Source: Gordonia zhaorongruii (GTDB lineage Bacteria > Actinomycetota > Actinomycetes > Mycobacteriales > Mycobacteriaceae). Taken from it: DNA of 64,000 nucleotides. Made by a program: the position numbers and the translations under genes. Below are positions 7,426 through 14,035 of the stretch, piece after piece (within the stretch, counting starts at the first letter, position 1; every line of letters begins with the position of its first letter). Under the pieces are notes generated by a model. That model worked only from the letters and a program-made list of their open reading frames with translations, was not told the DNA's origin and made no database searches. The stretch lies in NCBI RefSeq assembly GCF_007559005.1, contig NZ_CP041763.1, positions 558,001 through 622,000 on the forward strand, in the 5' to 3' direction.

Positions 7426-9459
7426 TCACAGCTCGCCGTGCAGCTCCCGTAGCCACGCGGCTGCCGACGCGTCCGACGGCGAACGCCAATCACCGCGCGG
7501 GGACAGGGAACCGCCGGAACCGATCTTCGGTCCGTTCGGCATCGCAGTGCGCTTGAACTGGCTCGACATGAACCGTTTCAGAAACACCTCGAGCCAGCGC
7601 TCGATGGTCGCCGCGTCGTACTGGTTGCGCTGTTCCGGGGCCAGCATGTCCGACCACGGGCCGCGTGAACTGTCGCCCCAGGCCTGGTGTGCCAGGTAGG
7701 CCATCTTCGACGGCCGGTACCCGAAGCGCGTCAGGTGGTAGAGGAAGAAGTCGTGCAGCTCGTACGGGCCCACCTTGCCCTCGGTGCTCTGCACGTTGCC
7801 GTCCGCGTCGGCGGGCACCAGCTCGGGGGAGATGACGTCGTCGACGATCTCGCGCAGCGCCTCGATGGTGGCCTCCGGGTAACCACCGGTCGCGATCTTC
7901 CACCGGATCAGGTGCTGGATAAGAGTCTTCGGCACCGAACCGTTCACGTTGTAGTGCGACATCTGGTCGCCGACCCCGTAGGTGCACCAGCCGAGTGCCA
8001 GCTCGGAGAGGTCGCCGGTGCCGAGCACCAGACCGCCGAGGTAGTTGGCCAGACGGAACAGGTGCGACGTCCGTTCGCCGGCCTGCACGTTCTCGAACGT
8101 CACGTCGTAGACGGGTCGGCCATCGGCGAAGGGGTGCCCCAGATCGGCGAGCATCCGCTCGCACGACGGGCGGATGTCGAGCTCGGTGCCGGTGACCCCG
8201 AGCGAGTCCATGAGGACATGGCTGCGTGCGAGGGTCGCGTCGCCGGTGGCGAAGCCGGGCATCGTGTAGGCGCGAATATCGGTGCGCGGCAGGCCGAGCA
8301 GGTCGAACGCCTGCACCGCGACGAGTAGTGCCAGAGTCGAGTCGAGGCCGCCGGACACACCGATCACGATCTTGCCGATGCCGGTGGCTCGCAGGCGGGC
8401 GACGAGTCCCTGCACCTGAATGTCGAGGACGTCGCGGCAGCGCTGATCGCGATCGGCGGTTCCGGTCGGGACGAACGGGAAGCGGAGCACGGTGCGGCGG
8501 AGGTCGGCGACGACGTCGTCGTCGAGTGCGAGGTCGAGCTCGAACGGTATGCGACGGATGGCGCGGGCCTGGTCGGCGTAGTCGCCGACTTGGTCCCGCA
8601 TGCTGATCATGCGGGAACGCTCCTGGCGGATGCGGTCGAGATCGACGTCGGCGACGATCAGCTGCGGGTCCATCGAGAACGTCTCCGACCGCGCGAGCAG
8701 AGTCCCGTTCTCGGCGATCAGCGCGTCGCCGTCCCAGGCCAGATCCGTCGTGGACTCGCCGAACCCGGATGCCACGTACAGATGGGCCGCGACGTTGCGC
8801 GCCGAATGACTCGTGGCGAGGGTCCTGCGGTACTCCTCCTTGCCGACGGTCACCGGGCTGCCCGACAGATTCACCAGCAGGGTGGCGCCTGCGAGTGCCG
8901 CCCACGTGCTCGGCGGGATGGGCACCCACCCGTCCTCGCAGACCTCGACGTGGAAACGCAGGCCCGGCAGGTCCACGGCCTCGAAGACGAGGTCGGCGCC
9001 GAACGGGATCTCGTGGTCACCGAGCGTGATCGAGTCGACGACGGTGTCGCGGGCGGCCGCGAAGTAGCGCTGCTCGTAGAACTCGCGGTAGTTCGGCAGG
9101 TACGACTTCGGTGCCACCCCGAGTACCTGGCCGTCGTGAATGATCACCGCGCAGTTGTAGAGAGCGTCGTCGATCCGCAGGGGAGCGCCGACCAGAACCA
9201 CCGGGGACACGCGTCTGGTCGCCTCCACCACGGTCATCAGCGCATCCATCACGCCGTCGAGGAGCGCGTCCTGCTGCACCAGATCGTCGACGCTGTAGCC
9301 GCACAACCCGAGTTCCGGGAATGCGACGAGCGCCGCGCCCTCGTCGTGGGCGCGCTGAATCAGCTCGACGGTGCGCGCCGCGTTCTCGTGCGGATCGGCA
9401 AGAGCGACAGGCGGGACGGCGGCCGCGATGCGGGCGAAACCGTGTGAGTAGGTCGACAC
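7426..9459 (-). CDS. nadE: Glutamine-dependent NAD+ synthetase
   Basis: This 677-residue two-domain enzyme converts nicotinate adenine dinucleotide to NAD+ with glutamine as the nitrogen source. Residues about 1-300 form the nitrilase-type glutaminase domain, with the triad visible as Glu in [14 protein letters not shown], Lys in [12 protein letters not shown] and the nucleophilic Cys in VEVCEDGW. Residues about 330-677 form the synthetase domain, with the ATP-pyrophosphatase P-loop GVSGGLDST. The length equals the mycobacterial NadE (about 679). It is cytosolic. It is divergent from copC, with about 70 bp between them, and ends at the hairpin 7342-7414. Confidence 0.96.
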   Translation of the reverse strand: MSTYSHGFARIAAAVPPVALADPHENAARTVELIQRAHDEGAALVAFPELGLCGYSVDDLVQQDALLDGVMDALMTVVEATRRVSPVVLVGAPLRIDDALYNCAVIIHDGQVLGVAPKSYLPNYREFYEQRYFAAARDTVVDSITLGDHEIPFGADLVFEAVDLPGLRFHVEVCEDGWVPIPPSTWAALAGATLLVNLSGSPVTVGKEEYRRTLATSHSARNVAAHLYVASGFGESTTDLAWDGDALIAENGTLLARSETFSMDPQLIVADVDLDRIRQERSRMISMRDQVGDYADQARAIRRIPFELDLALDDDVVADLRRTVLRFPFVPTGTADRDQRCRDVLDIQVQGLVARLRATGIGKIVIGVSGGLDSTLALLVAVQAFDLLGLPRTDIRAYTMPGFATGDATLARSHVLMDSLGVTGTELDIRPSCERMLADLGHPFADGRPVYDVTFENVQAGERTSHLFRLANYLGGLVLGTGDLSELALGWCTYGVGDQMSHYNVNGSVPKTLIQHLIRWKIATGGYPEATIEALREIVDDVISPELVPADADGNVQSTEGKVGPYELHDFFLYHLTRFGYRPSKMAYLAHQAWGDSSRGPWSDMLAPEQRNQYDAATIERWLEVFLKRFMSSQFKRTAMPNGPKIGSGGSLSPRGDWRSPSDASAAAWLRELHGEL

Positions 9460-9529
9460 ACCTTCAGGCTAATGCCCCGTGCAACGATGGAGACATCTTC
9501 AAGCCCCGTACGAGTCAGAGGTGGTCGTC

Positions 9530-10066
9530 ATGGTCAGGTTCGTCAAGCGTTCGACGGTGCTCACCGTCCTCATCGCATTCGCTGCTCTCCTCGGCGGTGT
9601 GATGGCCGGGCCCGCCGCCGCGCACTCGGCGCTCACCGGTTCGTCGCCGGAAGACGGCGCGTCTCTCGACAAAGCCCCCGACACCGTGACGCTGACGTTC
9701 AACGAGGAGCTGCAGGAGAACTACGCGGTCCTCAAGATCGTCGGCCCCGACAACCATTTCTGGGAGAAGGGAAAGCCCGCCATCAGCGGAACCGAGGTGT
9801 CGGTACCGGTACAGGACCTGGGCCCGGCCGGTGAGTATAAGGTGAACTACCGCGTCACCTCCGCCGACGGGCATCCCGTGGAAGGGCAGGTCGCGTTCAC
9901 GCTGACCGCCGCCGGAAACGGCACGCCGGGACCGGTGGCCGACGACTGGCAGCCGCAGGCCCACGACGACGGCATCAAGGCATGGCCGTTCATCATCGGT
10001 GGCGTCGTGCTCGTCCTGCTCGTCGGCGGCGCCGTCGCGTACGTGCTGATCAAGCGCCGCCGCTGA
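9530..10066 (+). CDS. CopC-domain protein (copper-binding, membrane-anchored)
   Basis: This 178-residue exported protein has a signal peptide (residues about 1-29, ending AAAHSAL; the His is the usual first residue of mature CopC). It then carries a CopC domain with SSPEDGASLDKAPDTVTLTFNEEL and SADGHPVEGQVAFTL, and a C-terminal membrane helix followed by KRRR. The conserved His in the DGHP motif is a metal ligand. The ATG at 9530 follows an AGAGGTGG site. It is followed after 4 bp by copD, the usual partner; together they handle copper at the cell surface. No copper-responsive operator is obvious in the 70-bp gap to nadE. Confidence 0.88.
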   Translation: MVRFVKRSTVLTVLIAFAALLGGVMAGPAAAHSALTGSSPEDGASLDKAPDTVTLTFNEELQENYAVLKIVGPDNHFWEKGKPAISGTEVSVPVQDLGPAGEYKVNYRVTSADGHPVEGQVAFTLTAAGNGTPGPVADDWQPQAHDDGIKAWPFIIGGVVLVLLVGGAVAYVLIKRRR

Positions 10067-10070
10067 CCGT

Positions 10071-10982
10071 ATGACCAAGCACCGCGGTCTCGTCGCCGGC
10101 GCGTCGGCGCTCACCGTGCTTGCCGGGGTCGCCGTCGTCTGGATCCTCGCCCGCCCAGATGGCCCCGAACCGTCGGCATGGGTCGACGCGTTCGCACTCG
10201 CCGCCGTGTCCACGTTGTTCGGGCTCGGCATGCTCGCTCTCGTCGATGCCGAACCCGCGCCCGGAACTGTGGCCGTGGTGGCCGCGCTGTGGGGCGCGAC
10301 GTCGCTGATCTCCGCGTGGCTGCAGGTGGCCGAGCGGGCGGGTGCCGGACCGCTGGATGTCGGCCTTCGGGATATGGCGACCGGCGTTGAATCCGGTCTG
10401 CCGGTGATCGTCTGCGTGCTGGGTGCGTTGGCGGTGCTCGGGTGGTCGTATGCCGCGGCGAGCGGCGCCCGGTCCGGGGGAGTCAACGCGTACGTGGTCG
10501 GTGCGATCGCCGCAGTCGGGATCCTCGTCAGCTCGGTGACCGGGCACGCCGGACAGTCATCGTGGGTGCCGCTCGTCGTCGGAGTGCACGCGATCGCCGC
10601 CGCGTGGTGGGTGGGCACACTCGCTGCGCTGGTGCTGACGGTGCGGGGCCGCGGTGGCTGGGCGCGATCGCTGCCGGTGTTCTCCGAGCGCGCGATCGTC
10701 GTGGTCGGCGTGCTGACGGTCACCGGCGTGATCGCCGGCGTCGCGCAGATCGGCATCGGGAGCCAGTGGTGGGACACCGGATACGGGCGCGTGCTCGTCG
10801 CCAAGGTGGTGGCGCTGGGGTGCGCCGTCGCGGTGGCATGGTGGCACCGGACGACCTGGCTCGCGAAGGCTCGGCGGCACGGCGCGAGCGAGAAGGACTC
10901 GATCCGTCACGCAGGTTACGAGTTGGCACTGCTGACGCTGGTGCTCGGGCTGGCTGCCGGGTTGGCGGCGACCGGGGTCTGA
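10071..10982 (+). CDS. CopD-like copper resistance membrane protein
   Basis: This 303-residue integral membrane protein has about eight hydrophobic helices. It matches the CopD/YcnJ family; the helix containing GVHAIAAAWWVGTLAAL is the characteristic His-bearing segment, and MAWWHRTTW lies near the C-terminus. Its partner CopC lies 4 bp upstream, and fused CopC-CopD proteins are common in actinobacteria. It likely moves copper across the membrane. The direction of transport cannot be read from sequence. It ends against a 300-bp block of dispersed repeats. Confidence 0.85.
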   Translation: MTKHRGLVAGASALTVLAGVAVVWILARPDGPEPSAWVDAFALAAVSTLFGLGMLALVDAEPAPGTVAVVAALWGATSLISAWLQVAERAGAGPLDVGLRDMATGVESGLPVIVCVLGALAVLGWSYAAASGARSGGVNAYVVGAIAAVGILVSSVTGHAGQSSWVPLVVGVHAIAAAWWVGTLAALVLTVRGRGGWARSLPVFSERAIVVVGVLTVTGVIAGVAQIGIGSQWWDTGYGRVLVAKVVALGCAVAVAWWHRTTWLAKARRHGASEKDSIRHAGYELALLTLVLGLAAGLAATGV

Positions 10983-10988
10983 GATGGG

Positions 10989-11282
10989 GTGGGTTGACCT
11001 CGCTGGTTGAGGGACGCCCGCCCTTCACCACAGTTAGTGCAAGCCCCTCGCTGGTTGAGGGATGCCCGCCTTTCGCCGCGGTTAGTGGAAGCCCCTCGCT
11101 GGTTGAGCCGCATCCGAGGCGTTAGCCGAGGCTGCGTGTCGAAACCCCGGTCTGTCGGTGCGGTCGGTTTCGACTCGCTGCGCTCGCTCAACCATCGAGG
11201 GACACTCGCGGGGCTCGCTCAACCATCGAGGGGACTTGCTGCGCTCGCTCAACCGGCGAGGCAGGCAACCATCGAGAGGCGG
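10989..11282. repeat. Dispersed GGTTGAG/GTCGAAACC repeat cluster (copy 1)
   Basis: The 301-bp gap between convergent copD and a hydrolase gene consists of these repeats. A unit of about 57 bp beginning CTCGCTGGTTGAGGGA is repeated in tandem. This is followed by an inverted partner with GGTTTCGACTCGCTGCGC and several copies of GCTCAACCATCGAGG. I see no open reading frame of substance in it. Confidence 0.8.
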
Positions 11283-11283
11283 G

Positions 11284-12186
11284 TTACTCCCAGGCGTTGA
11301 GAAGCGTGTCGAGGATCTCGACGGCGTGGTTGAGGCCGCTCAGGTGACTCTGGTCGGGGAGTGTGTAGAGGGTGGCGTTCGGGAGGAGCGCGACCATGTG
11401 GGCGCCGTGCTCGTACGGAATGATGTTGTCGGCGTCACCGTGCCACCAGTGGACCTTCGACTGCACGTCGCCGATCCGGAATCCCCAGTCGCGCACGAAC
11501 AGCTGCAGGTCGGCGAACGGTGCCTCCATGCGACGACTGCCGCCGTGCAGCAGATCGTCGAGGAACATCGCGCGGAACTCGGGGCGGCTGAGGATCTCGC
11601 GGTCCGCCTCCGGCGACAGCCTGCCGTAGATGCTGATCGCCGGATCGGCGATAGGCCTGGCGACACCGAGGATGGTGCTGAGCGCTTTGCCGATCGGGGC
11701 GCCCGCCACGTTGATCAGCGGAACCGCGTGCTGCGCGAGCTGGACCGCGCCACCGTGCACCGCGTCCGGGCCGTTGATCGGCGCCACGCCGCCGACGACA
11801 CCCGTCGACACGACACGGTCCGACAGGACGTGCGTCACCGCGAGCGCATACGGTCCGCCACCCGAGAGCCCGATCACCGAGAACTTATCGATGCCCAGTG
11901 TGTCGAGGACGGTCTGGAAGTCGGACGCGAAGTCGCTGATCGAGTCGTACGAGTGCGCCGTCGACGAGCCGACCCCGGGCCGGTCGAGGCCGATGAGCCG
12001 GAACCCGCGCGTCTCCGCGTACTCGCGTGCCTGCGTGGGGATCTGGCGGCGGGCGCCCGGCGTGCCGTGCAGCCAGACGATGGCCGGACCGTCAGGATTG
12101 CCGAACTCCGAAAAACCGATGCGCCGTTGGCGCTTGTCGCCGACGGCGATGGAACCTTCGAGTTTCGGTCGATCGATAGGAATCAC
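11284..12186 (-). CDS. Alpha/beta hydrolase
   Basis: This 300-residue alpha/beta hydrolase fold has the oxyanion-hole motif WLHGTPGARR and the nucleophile elbow GLSGGGPYA. An acid residue is plausible in HWWHGDADNIIP, and the catalytic His in DQSHLSG near the C-terminus. The full triad is therefore present. Substrate is unknown. It has no signal peptide. It is divergent from another alpha/beta hydrolase gene, and the two do not look like recent duplicates. Confidence 0.85.
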   Translation of the reverse strand: MIPIDRPKLEGSIAVGDKRQRRIGFSEFGNPDGPAIVWLHGTPGARRQIPTQAREYAETRGFRLIGLDRPGVGSSTAHSYDSISDFASDFQTVLDTLGIDKFSVIGLSGGGPYALAVTHVLSDRVVSTGVVGGVAPINGPDAVHGGAVQLAQHAVPLINVAGAPIGKALSTILGVARPIADPAISIYGRLSPEADREILSRPEFRAMFLDDLLHGGSRRMEAPFADLQLFVRDWGFRIGDVQSKVHWWHGDADNIIPYEHGAHMVALLPNATLYTLPDQSHLSGLNHAVEILDTLLNAWE

Positions 12187-12266
12187 GAGCGGAGTATGTC
12201 AGAGGACGGTCGAGAATGATACGGATTCACAGATTCGTCCAAGGCGATCGGGGTAATTTGGATTCC

Positions 12267-13214
12267 ATGACCGAATCGACTGCTGCCGGCCCCGACGACG
12301 GGCAATCCACGCGATCGGGGCTGCGCGAGACCGCGAACAACGGGTTCGGCAGGGTACGACGGGGGGCGCGGCATGCGCTCCGCCCCCATCCGGTCGAGCA
12401 TGTGCCCGCCGGTCGGCGGATCGACCTGCCCGGCCGCGGCACGACGTACATCACCGACTCCGGAAACCCCGACGGCCCGGCAGTGTTCCTGCTGCACTCG
12501 GTGAGCACTACCGGACTCCTCTGCTGGTACCCGGCGATCCCCGAACTTCAGAAGGATTACCGCGTCCTGACCATCGATCACCGGTGGCACGGGCGGGGAA
12601 TCAGGTCCGACGGTTTCTCACTCGCCGACTGTGCCGACGACGTGGTGGCTGTCGCCGACCAACTCGGCGTCGACACGTTCACCGCGGCCGGATTCTCGAT
12701 GGGCGGTGGCATCGCCCAGCTCACGTGGCGGCGTCACCCGGACCGCGTCGACGGCCTGGTCCTGTGCTCGACCGGCCCGTACTTCTCCAGTATCGAACCC
12801 GGCAGGCTCGCCGCCGAGCAGCGCATCGGCAAGGCGCTCAAAGTCGCGGACAAGGTGCTTCCGACTCCGTCCGACAAGCGCCTCGACGATGCGGGCAGGC
12901 ATCCCGTCGCGTGGGCGCTCGCGCAGGTCGCGTCCACTCCTCTGGGGCATCAAGGCGAGTTCAGTGCGGCGATGGCGGAGTTCGATTCGCGGCTGTGGCT
13001 GAACGAGGTGGACGTGCCGTCGGCCGTCGTCGTCTCGACCCGCGACAAGATCGTCGCGCCGGAACGACAGCAGTTGCTCGTCGATGCCATCCCCGGAGCG
13101 CAGCGATTCGACGTCGACGGCGGCCACGCATGCTGCGTCCTCGGCTCCGAGGAATTCGTCCCGCAGTTCGCGTCGGCGGTCGGGGCGGTCAGTCGGGCGG
13201 CCGTCAAGGCGTAG
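12267..13214 (+). CDS. Alpha/beta hydrolase
   Basis: This 315-residue alpha/beta hydrolase has an oxyanion region LLHSVSTTGLLCW, a DHRWHGRG loop, and the nucleophile elbow AAGFSMGGGIAQ. A candidate acid lies in STRDKIVAP and the His in DGGHACC. The first 45 residues are a polar extension. The ATG at 12267 is preferred over an in-frame upstream start at 12216 because the latter would encode an unusual leader, but the ribosome site is weak for both. It resembles the 3-oxoadipate enol-lactonase branch of the superfamily; no other pathway gene is nearby, so the substrate is not assigned. Confidence 0.8.
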   Translation: MTESTAAGPDDGQSTRSGLRETANNGFGRVRRGARHALRPHPVEHVPAGRRIDLPGRGTTYITDSGNPDGPAVFLLHSVSTTGLLCWYPAIPELQKDYRVLTIDHRWHGRGIRSDGFSLADCADDVVAVADQLGVDTFTAAGFSMGGGIAQLTWRRHPDRVDGLVLCSTGPYFSSIEPGRLAAEQRIGKALKVADKVLPTPSDKRLDDAGRHPVAWALAQVASTPLGHQGEFSAAMAEFDSRLWLNEVDVPSAVVVSTRDKIVAPERQQLLVDAIPGAQRFDVDGGHACCVLGSEEFVPQFASAVGAVSRAAVKA

Positions 13215-13291
13215 CCGCACCAGCGCCGATCGAGTGAGCGTCGAGCCCGATTCCGCACCCTGTAGAGTTGAACCGCTGCATTGCGCGGCAC

Positions 13292-13364
13292 GCCCCTATA
13301 GCTCAGCTGGTAGAGCTACGGACTTTTAATCCGCAGGTCGCAGGTTCGAGCCCTGCTGGGGGCA
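13292..13364 (+). tRNA. tRNA-Lys (anticodon TTT)
   Basis: This is a 73-nt cloverleaf. The acceptor stem is GCCCCTA/TGGGGGC, the D-arm GCTC/GAGC, the anticodon loop CTTTTAA, and the T-arm GCAGG-TTCGAGC-CCTGC. The discriminator is A and no CCA is encoded. It is the first of four tRNA genes in the same orientation. Confidence 0.95.
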
Positions 13365-13572
13365 CAGTGATGGGAAGCCCGTCATCGCCCCGGTTCGGGT
13401 GGTGGCGGGTTTCGTCGTCTGTGCAGGGGGCTCGATTCGTGCTCGACGCGGACTCCGTTCGCGGTGTGCTCACTCGACCGGCGGGGGAGGCGCGAGGGAA
13501 GGGCGCACTAGACCGGTGAAGGGTTCCGAAATCCGCGCCATACACAGCGAAAACGTGGGTTTACCTCCCGAT

Positions 13573-13601
13573 TTGTGTTTTGAGAATCGCGTGCCATAAG
13601 C
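13573..13601 (+). promoter_or_regulatory. Candidate promoter for the Glu-Asp-Phe tRNA genes
   Basis: TTGTGT at 13573-13578 and ATAAGC at 13596-13601 are spaced by 17 bp, about 27 bp before tRNA-Glu. The remaining 264-bp gap after tRNA-Lys shows no gene. Confidence 0.4.
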
Positions 13602-13628
13602 TTGGTCTCGCTCCCAGCGGGAACACCG

Positions 13629-13701
13629 GCCCCCTTCGTCTAGCGGCCTAGGACGCCGCCCTTTCAAGGCGGTAGCGCGGGTTCGAATCCCGTAGGGGGT
13701 A
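13629..13701 (+). tRNA. tRNA-Glu (anticodon TTC)
   Basis: This is a 73-nt cloverleaf with acceptor GCCCCCT/AGGGGGT, anticodon stem-loop GCCGC-CCTTTCAAG-GCGG region with TTC anticodon, and T-arm GCGGG-TTCGAAT-CCCGT. Discriminator A, no encoded CCA. It is separated by 39 bp from tRNA-Asp. Confidence 0.95.
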
Positions 13702-13740
13702 CGCAATGCAGCTTCGGTTGTAGAGCACACAACAAAATAT

Positions 13741-13814
13741 GGCCCTGTGGCGCAGTTGGTTAGCGCGCCGCCCTGTCACGGCGGAGGTCGCGGGTTCGAG
13801 TCCCGTCAGGGTCG
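13741..13814 (+). tRNA. tRNA-Asp (anticodon GTC)
   Basis: This is a 74-nt cloverleaf with acceptor GGCCCTG/CAGGGTC, anticodon loop CTGTCAC, and T-arm GCGGG-TTCGAGT-CCCGT. Discriminator G, as expected for tRNA-Asp. The neighbouring order Glu-Asp-Phe is the one commonly found in Mycobacteriales. Confidence 0.95.
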
Positions 13815-13846
13815 CTTTGGTTTCGGTTGACGTACCGACGCCGTTT

Positions 13847-13920
13847 GGCCAGGTAGCTCAGTTGGTACGAGCGTCCGCCTGAAAAGCGGAAGGTCGTCGG
13901 TTCGATCCCGACTCTGGCCA
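13847..13920 (+). tRNA. tRNA-Phe (anticodon GAA)
   Basis: This is a 74-nt cloverleaf with acceptor GGCCAGG/TCTGGCC, anticodon loop CTGAAAA, and T-arm GTCGG-TTCGATC-CCGAC. Discriminator A. It is the last tRNA before a strong terminator. Confidence 0.95.
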
Positions 13921-13925
13921 CGCCC

Positions 13926-13953
13926 AAACCCCCTGCTTACGCAGGGGGTTTTC
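13926..13953 (+). terminator. Rho-independent terminator of the tRNA cluster
   Basis: AAACCCCCTGC-TTAC-GCAGGGGGTTT forms an 11-bp perfect stem with a 4-base loop and ends in a T-run, 6 bp after tRNA-Phe. It insulates the following repeat-protein gene from tRNA transcription. Confidence 0.93.
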
Positions 13954-14003
13954 GCGTTGCACGCGAGGAAGCCGCCTAATGTAGTTTTTCTGTGGAAAGC
14001 TTG

Positions 14004-14015
14004 GCACATATGTGC
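14004..14015. promoter_or_regulatory. 12-bp palindrome in the promoter region of the repeat-protein gene
   Basis: GCACATATGTGC is a perfect palindrome 20 bp before the ATG of the giant repeat gene. It lies in a comparatively A+T-rich 80-bp stretch after the tRNA terminator. A regulator site or part of the promoter is possible. No protein is identified. Confidence 0.35.
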
Positions 14016-14035
14016 ACACGTGGCGAGGAGTGGTG

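Noticed and set aside
13268..13730. Open frames running through the tRNA-Lys/tRNA-Glu region
   Set aside because: They would be translated from tRNA sequence; no ribosome sites or family matches.
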